A DNA stretch of 64,000 bases from Lithobates sylvaticus (GCA_028564925.1 CM053033.1:208444642-208508641); one strand, 5' to 3'. Shown: positions 20,621-33,209, counted from the first letter of the stretch. Translations and numbers: made by a program. The notes: a model not told the origin generated them from the sequence alone.

Positions 20621-23600
20621 AAAACATGCTTAAAACTACAATTTTCAAAGGCTTCCTGTAAATGCCTATGTGTGCATGGCCATATAGGCTACAATACAGG
20701 GGCATTTAAGGGCTGGAAAAAAGTCAAACTCCCACTGAATAAAATAAAATAAACTTTCACAACCCCCCTCCCCCCCCCCCCACACTTGTCCACAACACAA
20801 AATTATTTATAAAAAACTGGTAAAATTCCAAGAAATGTTCTCCACCTAACAATCAAAATTAGCAGAATTTAGTTGCTGCTTTAGCAAAATTCTGCCAAAA
20901 TCCTTATAGTCCTCCCTAGTCATGGTTGTGGTCTGTTCTATCTTGAACTCCAAGACTCCCCCTGCATTACCTTGGTTGTCTCACCATTTTCTAATTAAGA
21001 TCTGAAATTTGCATCTCCACAAAGCATTCACATACATGTCAAAATCTACAAAGCCACCTTGAGGTCAGATGATTTAAATTCCTTGTATATATGGGTCTAT
21101 AACGCCACTAAGTTTACTTTCCATTATATGGTTGCATCCACTGTATCTATCAATGTTTCCTTCAGGTTTATCAAAAGTGATCATTTGATCATAACAGAAT
21201 GTCAACAGCTGTGACTAACTAGCTTCACAGCTCCTTGATGTGCGTGTAATGTATAAAGTGCTAAAACACATTATTAACACCATCTTATTTGAGCTCCCTT
21301 GGAATGTAATCATGGAGTGGGATGTATCATATGGAATGATACCTACACTTGGAGGCCCTTTTCTTATAAGGCATGACTAATATGGTCTTTTCTAAAGCCA
21401 TACAGCAGTAAAAGTCAGTTGTATTATGTGCATTTTGTTCATCCAACGTTTGAGCTAAGCTTCAAAAAAACGAGTCCAAGTCATGAACTGCTAATCTACC
21501 AAACCTGGCGTTTTGTAAAGGGCCACCAGTATTTCCCAGTGGATAACTGATAAGACTATTTGATTGTGTGATCCAAGTTTTCTATGAACTTGAACCCAAA
21601 GGGATTACATTGTTACTAAAGAAACAGAAAGACTATTCTAGGATAAAGCAGTGATCACTTCAATCAATCATGTGCTAGCATTTTATTATTTTTTTTCAGA
21701 GGATTGAGTATTCCATGTCAAACCATTTGTTTTAATTGCAGAAGCTGGTGAAATTTGGTATTAAGGGTGTATCTTTTGGACAATTACACACAAATTGCTG
21801 AATTAATAAAAACATTCTTATAGCAATTAATTTACTGAAAGCGCAAGTATCTTTGTTCTGTGCGAATAAGGCAAAAACAAATACAGAATACTTTATTAAT
21901 CCCAAAGGGAAATTGGGAAATTGTTACTACACAGACACATTAAACAAAGACAACACAAGATCACAACAATAAACTGAACAAGATGCAAAAATAAAAAATA
22001 CCAATAACAGCTATTAACACCAAATAACAAAATTAAAACTACACTACAAATAAAACATCCATACAAAATACAACATAGAATAAATAACACAGATTAAAAT
22101 AACAGGTAAACTACCAAATACAAATAATACACCATTTTATCCAGCACCACCCAAAATAATAACCAACACAATACCAACATACTATAAAAACAACACAAAA
22201 TTCTGATCATAAACCAGAATGTTATTAACATAGTTGTGAACCTTAGTAAGCCTAAAATAATTTTTATGTAGATAAATGAATGCTGCATTTACAAAAATCT
22301 GCCTTTATTCCTTTATCTGACTTCAGATGTGCAGGTCACATGATCGCTATAACTTCAACAGCAATGCACGGACCCTCCAACGGGTGTATCCGGTGTGGGG
22401 ACATGTACGCCATTACAGGAAATGATGTTGCTGCTGAGTTTCTGCATTTCCATGGCAATGGAACTCAATGTGACCAGGTATAAATCATAACTTCCCCTTT
22501 CCCCTGGTCAGCCAATGCAGGAAGAATGTGGGGGGGGGGGCACAGCTGTGCGCTGAATACGGAACATCCTGGCATGCTGTGCTCTTGCATGATGTGCCTG
22601 TATCTTCAGAGGGATGACACAAGACGAAAACTGACCACGGTAGCATGTATAGGCTGGTCAGTTTACTTGTAGGAGGAGATGCGCAGGCAGGATCAAGAAT
22701 TTAAAATAGAACATCAGCAGGAAGTAAAATAAAAGTAACAAATGACAAATCACATTTAACTAAATTAAAGCACCAGTGCAAGTTTTTTTGTTTTTAGCTT
22801 TCCAAATACTTTAAGCCATTTCCTGTACTGGATAAACATGTTTCATTGATTTAAAAAGGGAAATACCACATTTGGTCAATAGATGGCTCTAAGTATCCTA
22901 CGAAATTACAGTTACACTTATTGCCATCTTGTGGCCAAATACAGTATTTTCTGTTTTATATTAGTCAAATATTATTACAACAGAACAGGGTAAAGCCTCA
23001 TAGCATTCTTTCTTTTTTTTTTTTGGCCCCATTCGCACAGAACAAATGTACATGCACTTTCAGTGGTAAACCTTTTCTGCAAATGTAATATAAATACACC
23101 CCAAAGCAAACTAATTATAAGTGTTTTCACTCAAGATTTGCACAGCTTTCACTCAGGACTACAAATTGAATACCTATAGAAAAATGTGTCTTAGGTGGAA
23201 GTTGTGTGAATCTTATGCGAAAACATTTATAAACAAACCCCTAAGGCCTTGTTTACACTTGCAGTAAGGAAAGGTGGGGGTAAAAACAGGTGATTGTACC
23301 ATGTACCATACCCCTGACTGTCACCCTTAAGCTGCAAAGCAAACAGGATGGGGTTGTATATATGCCATGGCTGTGGTGCTATGGTAAAAACATGCAGCTG
23401 AGCCTCCAACTGTTTCCCCTTAGGCTGCAAAAGCAACATTTAAAATGGAACTCCAGGAAAAGACGGGAGCAACTGTTGACCACCCCTTCTAAAAAGAGCA
23501 CACTTTGAGCTTTAACCAAGTACAGCTCGTTAGGGACTGCCCGCCTGTACGGAAGTCGGAAATGTTCGTAAGTTGGGCGCGCATGCGCAGACCGACAAAT

Positions 23601-24365
23601 ACAGACATTTCCGGACATTTCCGATGTTCCGTCTACTGGGCGAAGTGGTTTGTATTCATTTTTGACAGTTTGAGTTTGAACCAGGTATGTTGTGCACTTG
23701 TGTAAATTTGATTATTTGTATTCATTGTACTACATTATATAATAATAACATGGGAGGGAAGGCCGATAGTATAGCAGATATACAGTGTATGAGGTTATGT
23801 TGAATAGGCTGTATAAGCTCTGCCATTGATTTTTTGTCAAGCTTGAAAAATTTTATACACTAAGAAGAATTGACTTTAGCACAGGTGTCACGTATCTAGA
23901 GATTGGAAAATGCAGGTTTGTTTGGGGTTTTAAATCCCTTTAATCCCCTGTAATTCTCAAGTGAATTAATAGTTATCCTTCAACCTGGAAAAAAGTTAAA
24001 ACTGGGCTCTAGGCAGATATGATGGTCAAAAATGAATGCAGCTCAGTAATAATTAAAGCAGAATTTCAGGTATGGATTTTGTTGCATAGTTACTGTACAT
24101 TGGTCCAGCTTGAGCTAATGTTAGTACTGTATGTCTATGTTATACCTATGGGATCTCTTTGGGAAGCAGAAAATTGCTGTAGTATTCACCTCTACCACAG
24201 TGATCACCACTGTCTTATGGGTTGAGGGGCTGCCCTGCTGCCTAGTAACCACAGGAAGTTGATCACACAGGCACAATTCACAGAACATCTTGCATTTTTC
24301 TTAACAAATGCAAGGCACTCTCTGAATGGACAAGGTGGGAGGCGGGACAATGAAATCACAATCTC
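20621..24365. other. No gene seen; quiet stretch
   Basis: Mostly AT-rich sequence without mapped transposon ends. At about 21885-21915, TACTTTATTAATCCCAAAGG resembles the reverse of a non-LTR 3' end, but no body follows. Frames at 22280, 23290 and 23505 show no domain. Confidence 0.5.
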
Positions 24366-24887
24366 AAGTTCCTCAGAGAGGCTCTGAGGAAGAAGGCATC
24401 CCTTCAAAACGTGTCAACCAGCAGCAGTCTTGATGTTCTCTCTTGCACTTTCTGGAGACCGTGGATATTTAGAACGATTGCCAACTAAGCGATTTTTATT
24501 CACATGTTTGTGAGTAGTTTTTCATCTGTTTTTATTATTAGATTTATTGAGGATAATGCACAAGGCTGGTGCGCCCTCTTTTCTTTATTTCTCTTATGAC
24601 TGCTTGGATGCCCCTATCCTCGAGGGCAGCAAGGCCTGATAAGTTATCCCTTGAACATTAGATCACCAGGACACCACACTTGTGCGCAAGAGTATTTGTT
24701 TGCTGCACTTAGAAGGCACCTCTTCTTCTGCTTTTTTTTCTACATGTTTGGAGTGTGCTTCCGGTTCCCCCAAGAGGCCTGCCCTGAGTTGTGGACTGTC
24801 ATCTCATCCTGTTGGATATCATCATCCATTTCACCCACTTTGTACTTAATTCCTGAACCCTACGCCCATACATTTACACAGACTATG
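24366..24887. repeat. Dispersed repeat with GAGGAAG...AAACGTGTC motif
   Basis: CTCTGAGGAAGAAGGCATCC followed by AAACGTGTCAACC matches the layout of motif-bearing pieces near 11.3, 35.0 and 40.4 kb. Class unknown. It forms the left target flank of the L1 at 24903-25601. Confidence 0.4.
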
Positions 24888-24902
24888 GTTTCCGGCATTT
24901 CT

Positions 24903-25601
24903 TTTTTTTTAATTATTTAATTCTATATTGTTTTCATTAATACAAAACAGAGCATATGATATTTATACAAACAGCATAACTTGCTAGTTTTCTCACTAAT
25001 ATTCCCATACATTTTACCCCTTCCCTGACCCTCCCTTCCTACCCCCAGCATTCTTCTACTCAAGCACTAATTTCCTTTATTTGCACAACTCTTCTATATT
25101 CACTAGGGGGGAGTTATTGTTTCTTATGCATTTTCGCCCTTTCTCTTTTTTTTTTTTTTTTCTCCTTTCTTTCTCTTTCTCCCTCCCCTTTCCCTCCCCC
25201 TTTCAATCTCGTTCTTATGACCCGGTTTTACTAACACCACTACCCTATGCTTCCTTTATGGTGGGCAACCCATTTTCCTCAACCAAAGTTCCCATAGTAT
25301 TTTAAATTTGTTAAAATTTCCTCTTCTGAGAAATACTACCCTTTCTTTCCATATTGTCGCATTCATTGTATTCACCCATTCTATCAGTTTCGGGGCTTTC
25401 GATGCTTGCCAGTTTTGTGCTAACAGTTTCCTAGCCTGAAACAGGCATCTACGTACTGCTACCATGATGTTTTTTTGGCCATAGCTTCCTTCCATACATC
25501 CTAATAGTCAAATTTTGGCTTCTAATTTTAATTCTATCCCAAAGGTTGTATTAATTGTATCCAGTACTGTGCTCCAGTACCTCTGTAACTCCACATCATA
25601 T
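24903..25601 (-). mobile_element. 5'-truncated L1-Tx1 LINE with 15-bp TSD
   Basis: The perfect duplication GTTTCCGGCATTTCT lies at 24888-24902 and 25602-25616. A poly-T run at the left end is the A-tail of a minus-strand insertion. The minus-strand frame at about 25256-25495 reads ARKLLAQNWQASKAPKLIEW and ends NKFKILWELWLRKMG, homologous to the ORF2 tail at 6960-7150. Only about 700 bp of the 3' end was inserted. The clean TSD suggests a younger event than the 6.0-kb copy. Confidence 0.85.
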
Positions 25602-25686
25602 GTTTCCGGCATTTCTGATTGCAGTTTGCGTCATTACCTACCCTCCTTTGGACCTGATCAGACAGCCCGTGTGAAAGGAGCCTAAT

Positions 25687-27063
25687 GGGGAAAATTTACT
25701 AAAACTTAAGCACACAGATTCTGGTGAACCTGTGCACAGTAACCAATCAGTTTCTAATTTCATCTTTTTCAATTAAGCTTTAACAATAAGGTCCGGTTCA
25801 CACTGGTGCGATATGTGCTCCGACCTCGAGAGCACATGTCATGCATGACATGTAAAAAAAAATTATTCCATATGAAAGCCGTCTTAACTGGTCCGACTTG
25901 TGTTGATCCGACTTTAGAAACGGTTCCTGCACTACTTTGGTCCGACTTGCAATTTCAGCCCATAGAATTGAATGGAAGTTGCAGCCCAGTTGGGTCACCA
26001 TGTAAACATATCCAACTTGTGGATGCGACATGCGCTCTGAGGTGTGTGCAATGTTAGCAATGCAAAATCACACAAAAAAACGGCGTGGGGCCCCCCAAAT
26101 CCATACTAGACCCTTTGACGACCCGGTCCGTGATGTCACAAGCTGGTGAGGTCTTCAAGTGATGCCACCTGATGGCCACGCCCCATAGTTATATAAGATG
26201 TGTCAGACACTGAAGCTGACACAACATTGGGTCCAGCTTCGGTGGAGGAGTGTTATTTTTTCAACAGGTGGGCGGCGGACATTGTGATTGACATTGGAGC
26301 TACCACGGGGGACATTATTCATTTTCAATAAAGAATTTGTCAAAAACTGTCTCATGTTTTTTTTAACACTACACTGCTTTTTTGGGGGTGAATGGGTAGG
26401 GGTACAATGAACCCCATAACCATTAACCTAGAGAAGGGGGCCTGGATCAAAGGGCCCTCTTACTTAAAGGGGGCTTCCAGATTCTGATAAGCCCCCTGCC
26501 TGAATGTGATTTGGGTGGGGGCGGGAAGACCCCCTCTTCCCCAAAGCACCCACTCCCCCATGTTGAGGGCATGTGGCCTGGTATGGTTCAGGAGGCGGGG
26601 TGCTCGCTTGTGCCCCCCCTTTCCTGACTTGGCGGGCTGCATGCTCTGATAAGGGTCTGGTATATATTTTCGGGGGGGGGGGGGGTGGGGCACGCTGTTT
26701 TTTATTTATTTTTTATTTTGGAGTGGGGTTTCCCCTCAAAATCCATACCAGACTGAAGTGTCTGGTATGGTCTTGAAGGGGGCACGCCATTTTTCATTGC
26801 TAACATTGCACACACTTGACCTCGGAGTGTGTTGTGAGCTTTCATCCATACCAGAACCAAAGGAAATGTTTTGATTGGTCAAAAGACAAGTCACACCCAT
26901 CTCAAAGTCAGATCAGAATCGGATCCCATTCATTAAAGTCACATGGAGGTCGAACTGATGTTGCAGGGCAAAGTCGGATTGAAAGTTGCGCGACTTTCGT
27001 GATGCACCAGCATGAACTAGGCCTAAAACCTAGGAGCTGATTGGTTTTACTAAATCTTCCCCC
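25687..27063. mobile_element. GGGGTTGATTTACT-type MITE, split by another MITE
   Basis: The left end GGGGAAAATTTACTAAAACT and the right end TTTACTAAATCTTCCCC are inverse. AAT lies outside both ends (25684-25686 and 27064-27066), the complement of the ATT seen at 13384-13556. The interior is interrupted at a TAA by 25790-27023. Confidence 0.7.
25790..27023. mobile_element. Harbinger-like MITE nested in a MITE
   Basis: The ends GGTCCGGTTCACACTGGTGC and TGCACCAGCATGAACTAGGC are inverse with some decay. TAA lies on both sides (25787-25789 and 27024-27026). The inverted words CAATGTTAGCAATG and CATTGCTAACATTG bound an inner block (about 26064-26796) that holds the dispersed repeat also found at 2.1-2.5 kb. 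Confidence 0.7.
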
Positions 27064-27120
27064 AATTTATACAGTCTGGAGGAAATAAGACAGAGGGGAG
27101 AAATTATGGAAATGTTTTAA

Positions 27121-27968
27121 CCTCCCTGGTGGTATGATTATATCAGATTTTTGAATCTCAAAGCGGTACATTGTTTTGCATGGAAATTTAGCGTTTTATA
27201 TTGTAGGCCTGTAAATCTTAGTAATAACTCATTTAAATCTGTCCAAACAAGAGTCTAGTAGACATTCCAGGTATGATAAAGTTTGAAACACAAAATTAAA
27301 AATTATAATATAATAACGATAAATAATTATAACAAACAATAATGAAATAAGAATACATTTTATTCAATAATGTAATCAAATCAAAAACACTGAAATTTGC
27401 TCAGTTGCAGAATTGTCGCTGTCGTCACTTGTGTCTGATGACAAATTTCCCCACGAATCACTATCGCTCAATTCTGCAAGTTATTCTAAAATACCATCGC
27501 TGTTTTCTAGCTGGTCTAAAACTGCTTTTGATGTAAAGGGACTCATTTTGGTTGCCATGCACATTCTCAAATTTCCAGGCAGAAAGAACAGTATATATAA
27601 TATAAAACTGCAGGCAGGGCATTGGACAAAGCATTAGGGACAAAAGGGGAGTGAAATGATTTGATACAGTAATGTAATCTGTAAGATTACAGTGTGTTAT
27701 GTATTTTTCACTTTTTGAATTTGCCACCGGCTCCGCCCCCGTGCATTGCGATGCTCGCAGGGAACAGATCCCGGAACAATAATATATTGGGCGGATGATC
27801 TGGCGGAGTACACAGGGGGCGGGGGGGGGGGGCATTGCAGGATCCTGGGCACAAGGTAAGTAAGCTGTATATGGATCCTGTGATGCAATCCCGAGTGTGA
27901 CGCGGGGTTTACGGCTTTTGGTAGTGAAAATTCACCCCGAGCCACACTCGGGAATACCGCCATGAAGG
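27121..27968 (-). mobile_element. piggyBac-like non-autonomous element
   Basis: Flanked by TTAA at 27117-27120 and 27969-27972. The ends CCTCCCTGGTGGTA and TACCGCCATGAAGG are an imperfect inverted pair. TTAA duplication with CCYKGGCGGTA-like ends is diagnostic of piggyBac elements. It carries a decayed transposase N-terminus (27376-27558, minus) and a GC-rich segment with a poly-G run at about 27822-27832. Confidence 0.85.
27376..27558 (-). pseudogene. piggyBac-like transposase N-terminus remnant
   Basis: From an ATG at 27558 the minus strand reads MATKMSPFTSKAVLDQLENS, then an acidic serine-rich stretch (LAELSDSDSWGNLSSDTSDD) to a stop at 27376-27378. One in-frame TAA interrupts it after about 25 codons. 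Acidic Asp/Ser-rich N-termini are usual in piggyBac-group transposases. The catalytic DDD domain is absent, so the element would have needed a transposase supplied in trans. Confidence 0.6.
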
Positions 27969-28285
27969 TTAATACATCAAGAAGGGTGAGTAAGGTTCAG
28001 GAGGGCAGCATTTTCAATATGAAGCCAAGATCAAGAACAGGGGGCCATGACCTCAAATTAACAGGAGGAAAGTTCAAAACTAAACATAGAAAGTTTTATT
28101 TTACCAAAAGAATAGTCAATGCTTGGAATAGACTCCCAGCAGAATTACTAAATCAGTCAACAGTAAGTGGATTCAAAAATGCTTGGAGCAAACATAGATC
28201 TATACTAATTGAAAAAATATTGGGCAGACTTAATAGACCCCTTGCTCTTTTTTCTGCCATCACTCCTACATTTCGTTCTTGGTGA

Positions 28286-29302
28286 CAATGGTTACCAGTA
28301 CAGTGTAGGGATGCATCTCCCCGACAGTGACACAGATGGCAATAAAAACTTCACAGAGGGTCTCACTATTCTTCATGCTATTTAAAACTAAAAAAAAAAA
28401 GAAAACAAAAAAAAAGGTTTTGCCTAGAGATACACATTAATGATGTATTCACAAATACAGAGCTGCATTAATTTATGTCTTTCATATCTGCTTTAAATTC
28501 TTTGCAAAGCTCTATCAGCGGATTTTTACACAATTGAACATTTCACTTTAGGATTACTGCTCCTTTGGAACCTGCTAGGTTTGTACAAGAGGCAGCCCCT
28601 CTCTGGTAACAAACTGTTCCGAGACGCTTCCATCCCGCAGCATGGAGCTCTCGCTGTGGGAGATGAGGTATCATATAATCGCCCCTTCCTTTAATTATTC
28701 TTCAGGAGTAAAAATGTGCCAGCAGCGTGTTAATGACACAGCAAGGGAGATAAGGTGGAACGCTATCCGCTGGCACAGGAACTTGTCAGCCTCCTTTCTG
28801 ACTCATTTAGTACGTGGTTAATTAGCAGTCTTTTCATTGCCCACTTCGCTGTTCTGCAGGTAAATGCAAGGGCTTGGTGCCTTCCAGTGCCGAGACTCCA
28901 TGCCAGGATTTGAATGCCCTCAGTCTATTTCCAGGCACTTTGAAAATGTTTACGTCCTGCTTCAGCAGCAAGTGTACTGGGCCATCTGGAGAGGGGCCCG
29001 TGCCACCTGGAGGGAGGGCCTGTTACAAAATGTATTTATTAAACGACATCTCCTAGGCTTTAGCAAACATGTGAGTGTGGATATGAATTTTTTGAACGTT
29101 GCTTTCGGAATGAGAACGCACCGCAGTAGACAGGTTGGACCTGCCTTCTAATTATCTGCACATCTGTTCCCCCCTAAGATTGGTCTGTGAGAAGAAAGGA
29201 CCAGAATGACGACAGGAGTAGACCACCCTTAAACATGCTTGTATTATATGATTGCCCAGCATAAGGAAGATGACAGCAATTTCAGAGCTTGTAGTTCTGT
29301 AG
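28286..29302. other. Low-repeat stretch, possible conserved non-coding DNA
   Basis: From about 28430 to 29160 I see no repeat family. The composition is balanced, with words such as GTGGTTAATTAGCAGTC and CCGCTGGCACAGGAAC. A 95-codon frame at 28864-29151 has no domain that I recognise. It could be regulatory or an unrecognised exon, and neither is shown. Confidence 0.3.
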
Positions 29303-29307
29303 ACATT

Positions 29308-30235
29308 TGTCACAGGCCGAAATGCTGAGAGCTGCTCCCCTTGCGACTAGGTGCACGATGCCCCTGGAATGGGTACAGGAGGCACTGGGCACAAAGATGC
29401 ATGGGTTGCCAGCAGAAGGGTTGCAGGTGGTGTGCAGTGAGGCTGTTGACCGTGTGTAGATGAAGCTGCACTGGAAGTAGACACCTGGCAGGACCAACAC
29501 AAGGCAGAGGCTGTAGAGGAACCAGATCACACACTGGAGGATAATCCTGGGGTGCATAAGTGGCTGAACAAGTAGTAGGAAGTCCAGAAAGCCAGGCCGA
29601 GGGTCAAACACAGGTAATCAGGCAGAAGGATATCCAAGAGGCAAGCCCAGGGGTCAAACACTGGTAAGTAACAGAAGAATGTCCAGGAGGCAGGCCGAGG
29701 GTCAAGCACAGGTAATCAGGCAGAAGGGTATCCAAGAGGCAAGCCAAGGGGTCAAACACTGGTAAGTAACAGAAGAATGTCCAGGAGGCAGGCCGAGGGT
29801 CAAGCACAGGTAATCAGGCAGAAGGATATCCAAGAGGCAAGCCAAGGGGTCAAACACTGGAGAATAACAGCGGTGGTCAGAAGAGGTCCGGGTCAAGCAC
29901 AGGTAATCAGGCAGGTACAGGGTACAGGATACAGGATACAGGATACAGGAGCCAGGGACTCAGGAAGTAGAGACAACAAACCAGCAATTTCTGAAGGGAA
30001 GGAGAAGGCCTTTTATAGGCCAGGTAAGTGGTCAGGTGGGGTATCTGGACGAGTGCGCATGCGCACCCGCTTTCTGACAGAGCTGCCGCGCTGGATGAGC
30101 TAGAACACATACCCGAGCGCCGTGAACCCGCGCATGCGCACCCGCTGCCCCTCGTACCTGTGTGTGCTGCTGAACAGCTCTGCCGCACGTGCGTACCCTA
30201 GGGAACCGGCGCTGAAGCGCGATATTTCTCTGACA
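29308..30235 (-). mobile_element. Solo LTR, Gypsy-like (fossil)
   Basis: Read on the minus strand it begins TGTCAGAG and ends CCTGTGACA. The perfect 5-bp target duplication ACATT lies at 29303-29307 and 30236-30240. A TATAAAA promoter word lies at about 30013-30019 (minus), followed by a tandem array (29585-29905), the same arrangement as in the 50-kb Gypsy LTR. No internal region remains, as expected after LTR-LTR recombination. Family inferred from layout. Confidence 0.65.
29585..29905. repeat. Tandem array of about 95-bp units in the solo LTR
   Basis: GGGTCAAGCACAGGTAATCA or close variants recur at about 29605, 29699, 29799 and 29891, alternating with GGGGTCAAACACTGG. A short GATACAGGATACAG run follows at 29926-29950. 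Confidence 0.85.
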
Positions 30236-30240
30236 ACATT

Positions 30241-31020
30241 GCACCAATGTCTACAGAACATTGGTGCAATGAGCCTCTTGCCTGCTGCTGGCTGCTGCTG
30301 GCTGCACTTGTGTGCATATCTCTACCCTGGTGATGTCGACAACTCATGCATGTTTTACTATCTCTGTTCCTTAACCCCCTCCCGCCCACCCTGACATCCC
30401 TTCAAAAACCTCTTAATGCCCTGGGGGCAGTGTTGCCAACCTACCAGATTGAAATTTTCTGACACAACACCCACAATTTACTGGCACAGCCAAGTTTTTA
30501 CTGGAATTTTCAAAAATTACAGTTTTAAGTGCAAATTTCAGTATTTAGGCTACAAACAAATACAATATGCAATTAGCAATGTGGTTTAAGGTAGGCATTA
30601 AGGCAAAAACATATTTCCTATTTTATTTTCGATATAGTAAGTAAGTAGCTCAGAGACAGGACTCAGGAGGGCAAAAAAATTTGAATGGGCAGGCACATGC
30701 GCATAAAATTGACTCTCTCTGTGACATTGGCAGCAGTGTGCAGCAGCACAGATGACGACACCCCCGGACAGGACATGTCCCCTCCTTAGTCACAGTAACA
30801 ATCTCTTTCCATGTCAGGTGGTCCCTTCAGTCCACTCAAGTCCAAACAGCACCGACAGTCCCACTCCTGGCTTGCCTTGCCCCGTTCCGTAGGCTCCGGT
30901 TGAAGAATATTAACGGGAACTCCAAAATTTTTGTTTAATGGCGTGGGGTCCCCCAGGCACTATATACTCTGAACAGCAGTATATATAGTATATGGCCTGC
31001 CCTATATACTCTGCAGAAAA
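30241..31020. other. No gene seen
   Basis: Contains a short inverted pair (GCACCAATGT and ACATTGGTGC) at 30241-30270 and a hAT-like word CAGTGTTGCCAACCT at about 30429 whose partner end I could not find. Confidence 0.4.
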
Positions 31021-31365
31021 TTGGGCCTTAGGTGTTAGTGGTACCAGAACACTTTAAGCCCTCACAGTTACTCTTGTTGGGCGCAGGAACGGGCCCTGCT
31101 GTGAAATATTATATTGAGAATTGTAATTACATGCCCCTGTTGAACAGGGGCAGACAAATTGGGCCTTGGGTGGTGGTGGTGGTGGTGCCACAACACTGTA
31201 ACCCCTCACAGATAATCGTGTTGGGCACTGGAGCAGGCTCTGCTGTAAAATATTATATCAAAAGTTGTAATTACATGCCCCTGTTAAACAGGGGCAGAAA
31301 AATTGGGCCTTGGGTGGTGGTGGTGGTGCCACAACACTGTAACCCCTCACAGATACTCTTGTGGT
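31021..31365. repeat. Tandem repeat, about 140-bp unit, 2.4 copies
   Basis: ATTGGGCCTT recurs at about 31020, 31159 and 31302. Each copy has GCCCCTGTTGAACAGGGGCA (a hairpin) and a (GGT)n run of variable length. Confidence 0.85.
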
Positions 31366-32105
31366 GAGGTTGCAATGGTGGGCACAGGTCAATCCCTTTG
31401 TGTGCCAATTGCATTCCTTATCCATGTCAGTTGTAGGAATACGTGTGTGAAAAATTGCTATTATGCCTGAAGCTGTATTCTGTCCATCTCTGAGGTCTTG
31501 GGGTGTGAGACTCAGAAAACAATGAACCAGGAAACCAGTATTTTCAGATGTCAGCCCCTCTATTCTCGAATCTCTAATGACAGGTTTCCTTTAAAGTAGA
31601 AACCTTTTTGAAATAAACATCCTTTAATGTGCTGTGATGAAGAATTAACAAGCAGAACCATTAGTCAGATTTAATAATAGTAGAAAGGAATTCTGTATAT
31701 TTTGTCACAATGCTTTTTTCCCCTAGTTCCAATTTCCATGAGTAATAAGTCATGAAATGCATTAGTAAAATAGCATTATAATCTTTTTAATTCTACGTAC
31801 ACAATTGATCTAGAGGAGCGTAAAACATGGGTGACAAAATTTCTCACATCTAATGTGAAGAAATACCTCAGAGGCATAGAAAATGATGATCATTTCTATG
31901 GAAAGGAAAATAAAGGGCTTTTCTTTTTTTCAATCACCTGTACAGGCATTTATAGTGAGCTGCAGGCAAGCAGCTAAATACATTGTTTAAATATATATAT
32001 GGGAGCTGTTTTACCCGTGAAAGGATTCACAATTTTGTCCGTTAAGTTGTAAGGTTTACACAACTTGGCCACAGAGGCAGGTGGATGACACTACTTTCTC
32101 TGTAA
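31366..32105. other. No gene seen
   Basis: AT-rich, no repeat ends recognised. Confidence 0.5.
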
Positions 32106-32309
32106 TGCCGCGTACACACGGACGGACTTTGCATCGGGCAAAACTCTGTCGGCATTTCCAACGGAAAAATTTAAAACAGGCTCAATATCTAAGTCCATCG
32201 GAAATGCCGACAGAAAAAGTCCGATGGGGCATACACACGGTCGGAATATCCAATGAAAAGCTCCCATCTGACTTTTTCTGCCAGAAAGTCCAACCGTGTG
32301 TGCGCGGCA
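32106..32309. mobile_element. Harbinger-like MITE, TGCCGCGTACACACGG subfamily, short (copy F)
   Basis: The ends TGCCGCGTACACACGG and CCGTGTGTGCGCGGCA flank only 204 bp. The outer bases are TAA on the left and TTA on the right. It lacks the middle block of the 420-bp copies. Confidence 0.75.
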
Positions 32310-33209
32310 TTACAGTTGAAGGATAAGGGCACAAAAATAAATGCACATTTATCATTTATTTGCAGGTAAAAAAAAAAGATACATTTATTTATTTTTTATT
32401 TTTAGGAGCCTGCACAGCATTGCACCTGCAATCAGCATTTCCCAGGTGCTTTGTCAGGCTTCTGCAGGCATTTAGTACAGCTGTCTGCCCGTACCTTCCA
32501 TATAGAAAGAGTTACTGAAGTGCAGGAAGAGTAATGAACTAAGAAAGTGCTCATCAGCACCCCTTACAGTTCATTGAGGACTACATCCTGTCTGCCACAG
32601 TTGCAGACAGGATTTGTAGTTCATTAATTAACAGATCTGTGTGAATTAGTGAAACATCTGCGTGCCCAAGCCCCACACAGCCACATTGTTTTAAATTGTG
32701 ACAGCCGGTTTGGGAGATGATCCCCTGCCTGCTGTCACAGGGCAGGTTGTGGGCATGGGGGGAGAGGTTCACAGTAACGTGCAACATGTTATACCCTAAA
32801 TACAGGTGTAACATCTTACTAAATGTGAACTTATCCTTTAAGAAATGCAGTGATGTCATATCCACCCCCTCCGCCAACTGGCTAATTGGACCATAAAGAA
32901 CTGATGAGATCATCCCTTTGCTCACTCAATTTTCTCCTACAATCAACATGCAGTACACCTGATTAGCTCCCAGTCCTGCACTTTCTCTAGCTGCTGTATT
33001 GGGGATTGCAAGAGGCTAATACCAAGTCAAATTCTTTCTTACACTGGTTGCATTTAAAATACATTTTATCATGTAAAAATGAATGCAGAGATTTATTGAC
33101 GTGTGTCTTTTATATATGCGCAGTTGTGTTGGAACAGGAACCCCAAACTGTTCCCACAAAGTTGGGAGCATGAAATTGTCAAAAATGTCTTGGTATTCTT
33201 ACACCTTAA
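32310..33209. other. No gene seen
   Basis: The minus-strand 114-codon frame at 32581-32925 shows no family motif. A short inverted word pair (TTGCAGACAGG type) occurs near 32590-32612. Confidence 0.45.

Larger units (their letters stand above)
27066..28285 (+). pseudogene. LINE ORF2 C-terminal fragment (CR1/L2-like), split by piggyBac-like MITE
   Basis: The coding remnant after the insertion reads [19 protein letters not shown], then [19 protein letters not shown] and [10 protein letters not shown]. This is the common C-terminal signature of CR1/L2-type reverse transcriptases (RVVNxWNxLPxEVV). The stretch 27066-27116 (GGAGGAAATAAGACAGAGGG) is the upstream part of the same LINE. The two parts are separated by the TTAA-flanked MITE at 27121-27968. 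No intact ORF and no 5' end. Confidence 0.7.

Noticed and set aside
22280-22483. Possible small exon (67 codons)
   Set aside because: No domain, no supporting splice context that I could judge, and similar frames occur by chance in this window.
29907-30247. 93- and 71-codon frames near 30 kb
   Set aside because: Contained in the solo LTR. Cys/Arg-rich composition reflects GC-rich LTR sequence.
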